DNA of 44,638 bases from Phoronis australis (GCA_002633005.1 NMRA01001053.1:18069-62706); one strand, 5' to 3'. Positions 11,901 to 22,186 are shown, numbered from the stretch's first letter. A program made the numbers and translations. Notes: generated by a model not told the origin, from the letters alone.

Positions 11901-14900
11901 CATAAAGGGAACTTGTCTGCCACATTTCACTGAAAACTGTCAAAGAATTCTGAAGATACAGAAGCCAAAAAACGGACTTATAATAGCCACTAGGTGGCAC
12001 AGAATCATCAAAGACATCCGAAAATGTAATGGTGTCGTCACCTTCATAATAAAAGCCTATTTGCCATAGAAATTGATGCAGGAATTACAAGGATACGTAG
12101 AGGCAATCGTAAAAAACTAAAATTGACACACAGCAACATAGAAGTTTTTGGACCAGTCCAAAAGTCACCATCTTCCATCGCCAGTTTCATAAGAACACAC
12201 CTGTCAAATTTTATTAAGATCCTACAAAGGGTTTACGAGATACAGCTACGAACGATGGATGCCAAGACGTTCGGACACCCACACAGTGATGACGGCAACA
12301 TGCACCCACATATAAATATGTGGACACATAAAAATGAAAGGTTAGTACTAGTCTGAATGAGTATGTGACACAGTGAAATCCAAAAATGAACAAAATGGTG
12401 AACTATCTATCGCACAACTGAACATTGAGAAACAAAGCTTTGTTCAACTAACCCGTCACATTTCCCACAACATAAAAGGTTCCCCCAGCAGTCCTTCAAA
12501 GAAGACCATTTTATCAATGTTATTTCAATGAAACTGAACACCCACCTGTATAAGAAATATGGTCTGTATACATAAATTAAACACAATATCCGCTATCAGT
12601 TTACTAATGCTAGGCAGTTGTGGCAAGCCTCTGGCTTTTTTGTATGCAGTATCGGCTATATCCTGAAACAAGATACACATGGAGCAATCCCAAGGGTGAC
12701 ATGAGGTCATTTGTTTTATTACACAATCTCTAATGCTTCTTTCCTTTTTGATTTTTGTATTTTATTCAATTAGGTCCTCCTTCTTAATTGCTTTGATATA
12801 GTAACCTCGTTTGTTTGCTTCACGGTCCGAGTTTATGGTTAATACAGGGTCTGATTGGTCAGATCACGAATTGTGACATCTGACACTCAGGCGGCATAAA
12901 AGAAAAGTGATACTCCACACATGATTATCAGAAATTGCCTACTGCGTTTCAACCAATTGGAAGACAGAAGTATCAGTGGGTTGTGTAATAAAGAGTTATT
13001 TACGATGGAAAGCATTTAATCAAGGATAACCATGAGCTAGTCAGAGAGAAATTGGTGTTTTATTAACTGATGAAATATTTCAGAGCACTTAATACGTACT
13101 CAACACATAAAAATAATTGTATAGCTACAACAGTATTCAACTTGTGGCCAGTAATGTAAGTGGCTACCTTTATTACCAAAGGCCAAATTGCTAAGTATCA
13201 AAATCATCATATTCAAGACAAAAACGCAATCACGTAATTCTGAACGTCTGGCAATTTCTCCCATGTACACAATATGACGTTGTGATCATGATGACCGGAT
13301 TTTAAAAATGTATACAATTTTATGGGCCTGCTATAAAAGTTATTTAAGAAATTCATTCCCTGGAAACCAAGGTAACCCAATATGTGATTTCAACCTGTAC
13401 CGTGCTCACACTAAATATACAGGAAAAAAATGACAAATCACTGTTACTCGCCTATATATTTCGAAATAAACACATTACATTCTGTGAAGTTACTTTAATA
13501 GAGCCTTTATCCCATTCACTTAACAAATAAAGTTCAATGTCCAACTGTGCAAAAGTTAATGTAAAATCAAATTCCATCAAAGGTTCAAATTCTATCAAAC
13601 CAAGTAGAGGCAGTGGGTTTTTCAGTTGAAACAATAAGCAAACTCATGATGTGTAACAGCAAACACTGACTTGCTGCATTAAACAAAGCGTTCCACTCCA
13701 AAACATGAATCGAAACACTGGTGTTCAAACATGGCACCGCACAGGGTTTTAACATTTGATGGTAAAAATCATAATCCAGTTACTATAAGCTGTTAACTTT
13801 CTTACAATGTTGATATGGAATGCGGTAAGAATCTTACCTGAAACCACAAAGTATTGACAATTTTGCTAAGAACAAACAGAGGTAATATCCATAACGTGTT
13901 GAAGGTCCACGTTAGTGTGGGTCCCATGTATGTCCATATGTGGCCGTGGGCAGCAGAATCACCTGGCAAGGACAAAGTTATTCAATTACGAGTGCGCTGA
14001 AATTGTATTTTAATACAGAGCATGTCAAACGAAACCAAATGAAGCACAATTTCTCCATGATGGTGATGGATTACTCTTACAGAAAAAATGACAGGTGATG
14101 AATAGGGCCATCCTGGATTACACGGCTAAAGAACTTTGTCCCAGAAATAAGAAAGCGCGTGACCTAATATTCGAAACCAGGCTAATTTCTGTGTCTTTCA
14201 GTGACATTGCGATGGTGAAGAATTTCAAAACACACATCCATGGGTATTTGTCTTTGTCTAGTTTATCAAACTTTCTCATGTCGGAGTTGCAGCCCACGGC
14301 ACAGCAGTGATACCTCATTGGCGTTGGAAGGGTGAATAGAGTAACGTAACCGAGAAAAACGGTAGAAAATCAGAAAACAACAAATGTCATGAGAAATTCC
14401 AGTGGCACAAAAACGATGTGCCCGTGGATAAATACAGAGAAATTCGATTGTCGCTGTGCAATCCAGGACAGCCCAATTGTTGCTGCGTCAAAGTCTTTAT
14501 TAAAGAATAGTAAGATTAAGTGTTTCCACTTTCTGTTAATTCCAGCTCATTCTTGGTGGTGATACTTTGGTTATGGATTCCATACATCGAGTCATGACAA
14601 AAAATTCCCGGTCATTGTATCAGACCACTTCACTCACATGAATACTGCACTACGGTATCTGCAAAATTGTCCACAAACACGTCTGGTTTAGGAAAGTTGT
14701 AACATACACTCTAATCATGGTTGTGCAATGACCAAACTTCTAAGTAACAACCTGGCAAATGAAGCCAAAGAGTTTAGGCAAAAACCTAACTGACAAATGC
14801 TTTTCAGAAATTAATTGTCATCGTTGGATACTTTCCCACTGTAGTAATCAAAATGTCCGTCAGGGTTGATGTTTACTGCGTGGTCTAATTAATAAAACAT

Positions 14901-16564
14901 TTTAAGAAATCAATTTCAACAGAAATTTCTAGCAAGCTATTTGTATTTATTATGGGAGAAACCTGAAGATAAAGTGAGACCAGGGGTCTACTTCACAAAA
15001 GTGACTTAAAACAGAAATTCGGACTTAAGGTCCAAAATCAAAATTTCTGAATGCAGATTTATCTATGTCATTATTAGCCTTTCAACGTGTAAACATAATT
15101 TACAGAAGTTATGATCCCACTAACTAGTAGTTAAGGGTATATTCTTGGGGATTGATCAAAACTGACATTTAATTATTTTTCCGAAACAGATGTGTGAAGA
15201 AAAGGCAAATTTTTGACTTTTAAGTCTTTAAAGTCGCTTTTCACGAAACAAAGCCCTAGTTTCTTTATCGTCTTAAAAATTTATTTTCATAAAATGAGCA
15301 CAATGTGCAATCAGGTATTAGGAATCATATTATGTACAGCTCTTACTATTTTTGGAATATATTAAAAAAACAGTAGTTAACTACATACCAAACAAAAGGC
15401 GCGTAAACCACTCCAAGTACGGCATCAAAATCCATCGAAACAACAATATGCTCATCTGAAATAAATGGAACATTTTACATTTAGTAACTTGTACAATAGG
15501 TCACGTCCAAACATGGGAACAAAAAAGTATAAGAAAACGACACAAATTCATCAAATTCAGAGGCCCCCTAAGAAACACGTCCAATGATAAATGGGTAAAA
15601 AATGAGGTGACATCCAAATAAAGTTAAGTATTCTACATTCTACAACACATGTGCTGCTTTGGTGAACATTCCCAACTACCAGTTCACTTTCAAAGATACA
15701 CAGTCTAACACGCAAACAACAGTTAAAACATAGCCATCCTTATAAGCCTCATGTGGCAACAACATTGTTGACAACAATCGAAAATGACAAAGTGAAACAT
15801 CTGGATCTTGGATACAGCAAAAGGAAAATGTTCGCTGCTATAACCAGAGCAAACATGATGACAGTGTTCTTTCAGTTGTCTGTGAAATAGAACAAGGAAA
15901 TAGAGGTATATGGTGTGGGAAGGTATGCGTGTCAAAAAGTGAAACATTTTGACAATAAGGCAGGATCTGGCACGCAGATGCAAAAAGTGGGATGGACGCA
16001 TCCAATGTGGGACAGTTGGTTACTATCTGGTAATAACTAGTTCCAAACAAACTCACCAAAAAAATGCCTCCGTTAAACAGGCAGCAATAAAATATCCTTT
16101 GTAATATCTTGGGCTCCTTGCTGAAATAAAATTCAAACATCAAATAAAAGTATAAAACTTCCAGCAGTGACCTGTTGAACCATTTTCTCAAGGAAAAAAA
16201 TATTTTCGGGAATGCAAATCTCGCACCACTAAAATTTAAAGTATGTTTTGTTTACAATGTTAGAGCAACAGTATAATTGCGATACAGCAATAGCAATCGT
16301 GGGTCTGAAAAATTGTGTTATACTTCAGTATAGCATTGAAAGCAATGATAACAACCTTTGTTCCTTCGTAGTTTGCCTTGCTCGGCCTTGTTGAGCCCTC
16401 CTCTGAGCTAACACTGTGCTGAATTCTTCACTCCTCCTTAGTTTCTCCTCTGATTCAGAGTCGGTCTTCTCTTTCCTCAGGTGGTAAATCTTCACAGCAC
16501 CTCCCACAGAATCCAACATGCCACGCGCCATGGCAACCAAGATCTTCCCCAAAGTGTCGGCCAT
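2858..16564 (-). CDS. EI24: EI24 autophagy-associated ER membrane protein, nine coding exons
   Basis: This is a complete EI24/PIG8-family gene on the minus strand. Coding exons: 16564-16356, 16120-16057, 15455-15389, 13962-13838, 12662-12546, 11053-10942, 9957-9846 (second copy 8248-8137), 5224-5150 and 2963-2858. Each boundary has AG/GT, and the phases join without error into 987 nt (328 aa plus stop). Landmarks that match vertebrate EI24 in order are the N-terminal MAD...[98 protein letters not shown] and PLRLF. The family is a multi-pass ER protein linked to p53-induced apoptosis and autophagy; several hydrophobic segments are visible. The C-terminus is short and basic ([10 protein letters not shown]). 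Exon 7 occurs twice because of a probable assembly duplication. Identity is confident; exon edges are read by eye. Confidence 0.93.
3304..3400 (+). repeat. Palindromic MITE (TTTTGAGAACC)
   Basis: TTTTGAGAACCAGTT and AACTGGTTCTCAAAA form a hairpin around ATTCAGTGGAG. Outer parts (TTATGTGCC / GGCACGTTA) also pair. A related hairpin lies at 34216-34270. Confidence 0.65.
3652..3794 (+). mobile_element. CAGGGGCGG/CCGCCACTG MITE, 5-bp target duplication CATTA
   Basis: This 143-bp element starts CAGGGGCGGAT and ends AAATCCGCCACTG. CATTA flanks it at 3647-3651 and 3795-3799. The GGGGGGCC and GGCCCCCCTC blocks pair. The ends suggest a hAT-type MITE of the 5-bp-duplication kind. It lies in EI24 intron 8. 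Confidence 0.8.
3961..4075 (-). mobile_element. CAGTGGCGG MITE, reverse orientation, one end missing
   Basis: CAGTGGCGGACTTAGAGGGG starts the element. AAAATCCTGGCTAATACTC near 4050-4073 matches the left part of the other copies read in reverse. The CAGGGGCGG end is absent. Confidence 0.65.
5150..5224 (-). CDS. EI24: EI24 coding exon 8
   Basis: This 75-nt exon has the acceptor TTACTTTCAG and the donor GTTG|GTGAGT. It encodes [19 protein letters not shown], almost identical to the vertebrate [19 protein letters not shown]. It is too short to show as a long open frame and was found from its motif. Confidence 0.92.
6040..7262 (+). repeat. Repeat with recurrent CCACTAGRKGGC motifs (copy 1)
   Basis: The block starts GTTGAAATGCACCCA and ends at the palindrome CAACATATAAATATGTGG (7236-7253). 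Internally, similar phrases recur about every 150-380 bp (CCAAATTTCACGAAAATCGG, ATACAGAGGCAAACGTAAAA, GCCACTAGGTGGC). Motif sites are 6111, 6368, 6527, 6760 and 7072, with degenerate ones at 6208 and 6922. No coding is seen. A related shorter copy is at 11770-12330. Confidence 0.7.
6851..8615 (+). repeat. Duplicated block 1, first copy
   Basis: The 1.77 kb from TCGTCCTTACAGCGG to TTTTTACTCACC is repeated at 8617-10324 with small substitutions and indels. The first copy is 57 bp longer in its left half. The block contains EI24 exon 7 and ends at a single N (8616). Confidence 0.88.
8137..8248 (-). CDS. EI24: EI24 coding exon 7, duplicate copy
   Basis: This has the same 112-nt exon sequence and splice sites as 9846-9957 and lies inside the duplicated block that ends at the single N at 8616. 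It is probably the other allele of the same exon rather than a true second exon. Splicing both in series would shift the frame, because 112 is not a multiple of three. Confidence 0.75.
8617..10324 (+). repeat. Duplicated block 1, second copy
   Basis: This is a near copy of 6851-8615, starting directly after the N at 8616. It also contains part of the CCACTAG repeat (sites at 8687 and 8832, palindrome at 8990-9007). Confidence 0.88.
9846..9957 (-). CDS. EI24: EI24 coding exon 7 (second copy, next to exon 6)
   Basis: The acceptor is TTTCTGTTCAG and the donor is ATCAG|GTAATT. It encodes [14 protein letters not shown] and [18 protein letters not shown]. It joins exon 6 and exon 8 in phase. An almost identical copy lies 1709 bp away at 8137-8248. 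Confidence 0.9.
10581..10743 (+). mobile_element. CAGGGGCGG-type MITE, target duplication TAGAT
   Basis: This 163-bp element is flanked by TAGAT at 10576-10580 and 10744-10748. The outermost base pair is T...A instead of C...G. It lies in EI24 intron 6. Confidence 0.8.
10942..11053 (-). CDS. EI24: EI24 coding exon 6
   Basis: The acceptor is CTGTTTTCAG and the donor is ATGG|GTAAGT. It encodes [17 protein letters not shown] and [15 protein letters not shown], the conserved LLHMSLLYSLYCFEYRWFN block of EI24. Confidence 0.93.
11770..12330 (+). repeat. Repeat with recurrent CCACTAGRKGGC motifs (copy 3, shorter)
   Basis: It has the same borders as 6040-7262: GTTGAAATGCACCCA at 11770 and CCACATATAAATATGTGG at 12306-12323. 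Motif sites are at 11842 (ACACTAGGTGGCAC) and 11987 (CCACTAGGTGGCAC). It lies in an EI24 intron. Confidence 0.65.
12546..12662 (-). CDS. EI24: EI24 coding exon 5
   Basis: The acceptor is TGTTTCAG and the donor is CAG|GTGGGT. It is 39 codons, phase 0 at both ends. It encodes [12 protein letters not shown] and [16 protein letters not shown], matching the central loop and helix of EI24. Confidence 0.92.
13838..13962 (-). CDS. EI24: EI24 coding exon 4
   Basis: The acceptor is CCTTGCCAG and the donor is CAG|GTAAGA. It encodes DSAAHGHIW followed by [19 protein letters not shown], one of the best conserved parts of the family. Confidence 0.9.
14118..14318 (-). pseudogene. THAP-domain N-terminal fragment in EI24 intron
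   Basis: An ATG at 14318 opens [20 protein letters not shown], then [14 protein letters not shown]. The start (M.YHCC.VGC, with C5 or C6 and C10) and the aromatic-rich VLKFF are like the first part of a THAP finger. The later CxxH part is not present, and no clear TTAA ends were found. It is probably a transposon remnant, though an exon of a host THAP gene is possible. Confidence 0.5.
14981..15259 (+). mobile_element. CAGGGGTCT...AAGCCCTAG MITE
   Basis: The left end CAGGGGTCTACTTCACAAAAG and the right end CTTTTCACGAAACAAAGCCCT are inverted with mismatches. Further inside, GACTTAAAA and TTTTAAGTC also pair. It is a non-coding MITE in an EI24 intron. Confidence 0.6.
15389..15455 (-). CDS. EI24: EI24 coding exon 3
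   Basis: The acceptor is TTATTTCAG and the donor is TTTG|GTATGT. It encodes a hydrophobic stretch ([15 protein letters not shown]) in the place of the first membrane segment of EI24. It ends one base into a glycine codon completed by the next exon. Confidence 0.8.
16057..16120 (-). CDS. EI24: EI24 coding exon 2
   Basis: The acceptor is TTTATTTCAG and the donor is TTG|GTGAGT. The exon encodes [20 protein letters not shown], equivalent to the conserved RIFQCCAWNGGVF segment just before the first membrane helix. Confidence 0.88.
16356..16564 (-). CDS. EI24: EI24 coding exon 1
   Basis: The exon starts at an ATG preceded by ACATC and reads [16 protein letters not shown] charged Glu/Arg/Lys-rich stretch leads to VLAQRRAQQ, the conserved EI24 N-terminal signature. 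The donor is AG|GTTGTT, leaving phase 2. No in-frame ATG upstream looks better. Confidence 0.88.
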
Positions 16565-18228
16565 GATGTTTGAGTGTACGACGCCCTATCTTACATCTAA
16601 ATAGGCAGGAGAACAACTGTTTCAGAAGAGTTTCATCCTTACACTCTAAATGACCCAAAGTATGGGATGCAATGTTATCAGTGTGATTCTTTATTGTGGT
16701 GTGAAACACACTGCAATTTTGAGCCCCCAAGCTTACATATGACCACCACATTCAAATTTTGAGTCTCCGTATAAAAATTTTGATAGATGATCAAACCAAC
16801 TGTGATTAAAATCCTTTAAATAGTGCCAAATATTTTGTTAAACCGTAAGATTTTAGTAATGCGCGCATTAGAGACTGAATCATATCTTTATCCCATGATA
16901 ATAATTATGACCTATGATCCACAAAATTTAACCTACAACACTTAAAACAGTGGTCTGCCCTGATGGACTTAGATAGCTGAACATGGCCATTGGCAGCTTT
17001 CCCCCATTTCCACCACAATCCTGGTGAGAACACTGAGATAATTTATGTACAAGCATATTTTCCATTTGATAATGACCACTGATAGTGATCAATGAGTTTA
17101 CGGTCAACTACACAGAAATTCACAGGTAAAAGTTCTCGTAATTGCAAATAGCTTCAAGTTTCTTCCAAGCTCACTGTCTTGCACTGTTAGCCATTCAAGC
17201 TATTATAAGAACATAATATCTCAGAAGTGACTTGTCAGATTCATAGGAACAAAGGATTCTCAAACTTTTGTTATTGAAAAAATTCAAAGTTTCATGAAAA
17301 CAAAAACGTAATAATAATTTACAAAACTAGCTGTAACAGCATTTTTGAGATTTCATCGTGAACAACTATCAAACAAAATTTGGTCGTTTAATTGACAAAC
17401 TTGTTTTGCTAGCACTGGATGCTTTCTTTTCGGGTCACGTGACCCAGTTAATAGATTTAGTGTAAAGTCAATCACCACATTATACAGGCTTTCTACTTTC
17501 AGAAAATACAAACACACACTGAGCTAAAATCTGTAGTTATGAAGATATTTGGCTAAACACTGAGTACTGGTACATAAGGCCTACATAACCTTACAATCCT
17601 GATTTCAACATCATATGATTTTTGATATTTTGTGATCATTTTATTCATTCCTGATCCACATAATACCTGGATTATTCCAGGATGCGCAGACTCTCTACTC
17701 AAGGAAATGTTGAAAGTAATCAATCCCTCATGTCTTACCATAGACTGTGGCAATATTTTACCTGGGCCAGCGTTTTTGCTGATGAACGAAAACAAGAGCA
17801 TTATAATCAATTGAATCATGGTTAAGATACGCACAGAGAGACAATGTGCACCATATCTTGTACCAGTTATGCTTTGACATGTATGTTTTCAGTGTTATTT
17901 TATTGTGATATCTGAAAAAGTTGTGAGCCTTTTAACGAGTATATTCATTGCAGAAGTCACTTAATCCTTTATATCCAGATAAGTTTTGCATAGCCTTTGC
18001 ATGGCTCTCTGATCTGCAGTGAATTCCAAGGTGTCTTACCTTGTAATAACACTATACGTGCTCCTAAATCAAGTCTCAGTCAGTGACTGTGATGCATGCA
18101 TGCATAATAAATCATTGAGTATTACAAGTGAGTCGACTTTGAACTTAAAAATTAGCAGCAGTGATTGTAGAATTTTTAAAATACACAGCCACAGGCCCCT
18201 ACAGAAACCGAGAAAGGGATGGGGAGTA

Positions 18229-18319
18229 CCACAGGCGTCCTCAGCTTCTGATTGTCCCCAATACACTACATATTATATGTAGTGAATTGGGGACGATCAG
18301 AAGCTGAGGACGCCTGTGG
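18229..18319 (+). repeat. Long hairpin (about 43-bp stem)
   Basis: CCACAGGCGTCCTCAGCTTC... pairs with the matching inverse ending at CGCCTGTGG, around a CACTACATATTATATGTAGTG centre. The second copy (20519-20600 region) lacks about 10 bases of one arm and has an extra GTGCCTGTGG. Confidence 0.75.
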
Positions 18320-18398
18320 GGAGTACAGCGTTGTACTTGTAGCCCCTGTAGCCAGTTGAGGGGTTTGGCGTGTTGCCTATGGTGAAATATGATCTTGC

Positions 18399-18467
18399 TC
18401 CGACTGAACTCAGGACCTCACAATTTAAAGTCAGACGCCTTAAGTAACCAGTTGGCAAAAGCTATTA
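18399..18467 (-). repeat. tRNA-like SINE core
   Basis: Read on minus, CCAACTGGTTACTTAAGGCG...GTCCTGAGTTCAGTCGG has the order of a tRNA A box and a weak B box (GAGTTCAGTC). It is repeated in the second copy near 20690-20760. It is probably a tRNA-derived SINE, not a tRNA gene. Confidence 0.4.
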
Positions 18468-18951
18468 TAGCGCTACGTCTTTGTTTCCGTCACGACGTTT
18501 CATTTTCCCGTGACTCACTGTCACTGACACTGATGATGATCTGATCGGTCCTTCGCGTTGGCAATATTCTTGTTGCCCAAGTTGGTCTTGCTTCACACGC
18601 GTTGGATATCTGTATCCAGCTTCATGAAGTGGGTTTTAACGTATATACCTGAATAAAGGTTAAGGAAAAAATAGAGCACGCTACGCTACTTACCGTTTTT
18701 AGTGTTCCAGAATGGACGTAAATAAAAGTTCCATGCGCACTTCTTCTGCGCATACTCCTAAGATAAAACAAAATAATTTATTTTGTCCAGTTGATTTTCA
18801 ATTTTATTTCTATTGATCGTAATATTTTGCTGAGATAGTCGAATTGTTTGTAGGATCTACCATAAATCAATTTCAGATAGAAATTTAAGAATTATTTTTG
18901 CAAGTTTTATTTAAGCGGCCTTATACGGGTTGTCCCCAGTAAAAACACGTG

Positions 18952-18987
18952 TACCTTCCTTTTACTTCGGCACGGACAGAAAACATG
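18952..18987 (+). other. Duplicate of the likely RPS25 first exon (copy 1)
   Basis: The same pyrimidine tract, leader and ATG followed by GTACAG are found in the first copy of the duplicated block. This is probably the second allele of the same promoter and exon. Confidence 0.45.
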
Positions 18988-19196
18988 GTACAGTGAATGT
19001 TCCGCTAGGGAAATCATTAAATAAATCTAGATTTCGTCTTTCCATTTTCGAATCTGAGTTGGAAATTGCAGTCAATGTGTGATTTTTGTTCATGTTGTGT
19101 GCTAGTGTCTAGCTATGATAGACATTTTGGTAATCAAGCGAAGCAAATCGTCTTGCAAATTGTTGGTCGGACAGAAGCCCCGCGTCGGCACTGGTC

Positions 19197-19293
19197 GGAT
19201 ATAGAGAACCAGGCAATCACTGAATAACGGGCCCATCATTTAATGGATGTAACGGGTTCTGTAAATCAGGAACCGTTATATCCGACCAGTGCC
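19197..19293 (+). mobile_element. GGCACTGGTCGGATAT MITE (in first copy)
   Basis: A 97-bp element with ends GGCACTGGTCGGATATA and its inverse. Flanks CCCGCGTC and CCCACGTC suggest an 8-bp duplication. The same element occurs at 22193-22300, next to the fold-back element. Confidence 0.65.
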
Positions 19294-21250
19294 TCCCACG
19301 TCGTCCCACTCGGCAAAGGCTTCTAGGATTTTTATCCGGTTTGTCTGTCTGTCTGCAATTTTTATGTGCCAGTTGGCCTGAGTAGGGTGAGCAAACCAAA
19401 ATTTCAAGTTTAACAGAATTACTTGAAGAGGCATTCAAATGAAAGCCCTCATTGAGTATAATTTGCTGCTTTTTGAATTTTTAAAAACGGTTGAGGGGTT
19501 TTGATGCTACAGGCATTTTTGTCGCCCAAAAAGATGCCCTTTTTCTGGAATTCGGTGTTTAAAATTCGGAATTGTGGTCAACCAAGAGTTTAAGCTTGAA
19601 TTATTTTAACAATATAGTTTATAAACTGCTAAAAATGAGCTAACTTGTTCTTACTGTCTTGTATTTTAAAACTAATCAGCTAAATTTGTGAGAAGTTGTA
19701 CCTGTGATAATTACTAAGGTGTTCAAAATTGGAAAAAAACAACTCGACTTAGTTTTTTTCTGGTTTGTGACGCTGCGTTTTTCATTCTGAGTGCAACTTC
19801 AAGACCCTATATTTTAAAAAAGGACACACATAGAACTCTGAAACTTTCAGGATGTCATNGTACATAAGGCCTACATAACCTTACAATCCTGATTTCAACA
19901 TCATATGATTTTTGATATTTTGTGATCATTTTATTCATTCCTGATCCACATAATACCTGGATTATTCCAGGATGCGCAGACTCTCTACTCAAGGAAATGT
20001 TGAAAGTAATCAATCCCTCATGTCTTACCATAGACTGTGGCAATATTTTACCTGGGCCAGCGTTTTTGCTGATGAACGAAAACAAGAGCATTATAATCAA
20101 TTGAATCATGGTTAAGATACGCACAGAGAGACAATGTGCACCATATCTTGTACCAGTTATGCTTTGACATGTATGTTTTCAGTGTTATTTTATTGTGATA
20201 TCTGAAAAAGTTGTGAGCCTTTTAACGAGTATATTCATTGCAGAAGTCACTTAATCCTTTATATCCAGATAAGTTTTGCATAGCCTTTGCATGGCTCTCT
20301 GATCTGCAGTGAATTCCAAGGTGTCTTACCTTGTAATAACACTATACGTGCTCCTAAATCAAGTCTCAGTCAGTGACTGTGATGCATGCATGCATAATAA
20401 ATCATTGAGTATTACAAGTGAGTCGACATTGAACTTAAGATTAGCAACAGTGATTGTAGAATATTTAAAATACACAGCCACAGGCCCCTACAGAAACCGA
20501 GAAAGGGATGGGGAGTACCACAGGCGTCCTCAGCTTCTGATCGTCCCCAATACACTACATATTATATGTAGTGCGATCAGAAGCTGTGGACGCCTGTGCC
20601 TGTGGGGAGTACAGCGTTGTACTTGTAGCCCCTGTAGCCAGTTGAGGGGTTTGGCGTGTTGCTTATGGTTAAATATGATCTTGCTCCGACTGAACTCAGG
20701 ACCTCACAATTTAAAGTCAGACGCCTTAAGAAACCAGTTGGCAAAAGCTATTATAGCGCTACGTCTTTGTTTCCGTCACGACGTTTCATTTTCGGATTTT
20801 CCCGTGACTCACTGTCACTGACACTGATGATGATGATCTGATCGGTCCTTCGCGTTGGCAATATTCTTGTTGCCCAAGTTGGTCTTGCTTCACACGCGTT
20901 GGATATCTGTATCCAGCTTCATGAAGTGGGTTTCAACGTATATAACTGAATAAAGGTTAAGGAAAAAATAGAGCACGCTACGCTACTTACCGTTTTTAGT
21001 GTTCAAGAATGGACGTAAATAAAAGTTCCATGCGCACTTCTTCTGCGCATGCTCCTAACATAAAACAAAATAATTTATTTTGTCCAGTTGATTTTCAATT
21101 TCATTTCTATTGATCGTAATATTTTGCTGAAATAGTCGAATTGTTTGTAGGATCTGTCATAAATTAATTTCAGATAGAAATTTAAGAATTATTTCTGCAA
21201 CTTTTATGTAAGCGGCCTTATACGGGTTGTCCCCAGTAAAAACACGTGTA

Positions 21251-21284
21251 CCTTCCTTTTACTTCGGCACGGACAGAAAACATG
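21251..21284 (+). CDS. RPS25: Likely RPS25 first exon: TOP-like 5' UTR plus ATG (copy 2)
   Basis: The sequence CCTTCCTTTTACTTCGG is a terminal-oligopyrimidine-like start. It is followed by a short leader and an ATG at 21282-21284 that runs straight into a GT (GTACAG). In vertebrate RPS25 the first exon also ends directly after the ATG, and exon 2 here begins in frame with CCGCCAAAGAAG. The donor is not a strong consensus, so this is inferred. An identical unit sits at 18952-18987 in the duplicated block. Confidence 0.5.
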
Positions 21285-21485
21285 GTACAGTGAATGTTCC
21301 GCTAGGGAAATCATTTAATAAATCTAGATTTCGTCTTTCCATTTTCGAATCTGAGTTGGAAATTGCAGTCAATGTGTGATTTTTGTTCATGTCGTCTGCT
21401 AGTGTCTAGCTGTGATAGGCATTTTGGTAATCGAGCGAAGCAAATCGTCTTGCAAATTCTTGATCGGACAGAAGACCCGCGTCGG

Positions 21486-22186
21486 GGCACTAGTCGGATA
21501 TAATGGACCCTAACTTATTCCAAATAAATCCACTAAATGTAGGTCTAAATGAATGATTTTGGTATCGCTGCATTCCTCAGACATCTGGCTATCCGTACAA
21601 ATCCTTTTCACTACCCTCAATTACTCTAGTAGTCTATAAATACGCCATTCTGAGCTTGGTCCACTTTAGCCACGCGCATCGTAAAATCGGCAGCCATTTC
21701 AGGGAACTTACTATATCAAGCGCCATCTATCGGCGATTTGCTACAACACGCGCTGTTCCTTTTTCATCAGTCAACATGGGCGACGATAACATGATGATGA
21801 CAGATACGATCATGAGAGAGACGACGAAGGTGATGACGAGAGCAGACGTACGATGATTAACAACGACTGACGTTAAGAATTGACGAAATCGACCAATGAC
21901 GTTGACTGATGAAAAAGGAACAGCGTTTGTTGTAGCAAATCGCCGATAGCTGTCACTAGATACAGTGAGTTCCCTGAAATGGCTGCCGATTTAACGATGT
22001 GCGTGGCTAAAGTGACCGAGTTCGGAACAACGTAGTTATAGACTAGAGTAATTGAGGGTCGTGAAAAGCATTTTTACGGATAGCCAGATGTCTGAGGAAT
22101 GCAACGATTCCAAAATCATTCATTTAGACCTACTTTTAGTGGATTTATTTGGAATAAGTTAGGGTCCATGATATCCGACTAGTGCC
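21486..22186 (+). mobile_element. 701-bp fold-back element, allele-specific insertion
   Basis: Almost the whole element is a pair of inverted arms (about 290 bp each) starting GGCACTAGTCGGATATAATGG and its inverse, around a short centre rich in GATGATGAC and GACGA. Flanks CGCGTCGG (21478-21485) and CACGTCGG (22187-22194) make an 8-bp target duplication with one mismatch. The first copy of the block has the empty site CCGCGTCGGCACTGG at 19190-19204. An 8-bp duplication suggests hAT or P-type mobilisation. Confidence 0.82.

Larger units (their letters stand above)
17571..19388 (+). repeat. Duplicated block 2, first copy
   Basis: From GTACATAAGGCCTACATAACC to AGTTGGCCTGAGT this matches 19860-22366 apart from point changes and one 701-bp insertion in the second copy. 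It includes the likely RPS25 first exon. The following 470 bp (19389-19858) have no visible match in the second copy. Confidence 0.88.

Noticed and set aside
20309-20821. 170-codon plus frame
   Set aside because: The duplicate block at 18019 has the same sequence with frame-breaking differences, and the frame runs through the hairpin and SINE. It is not coding.
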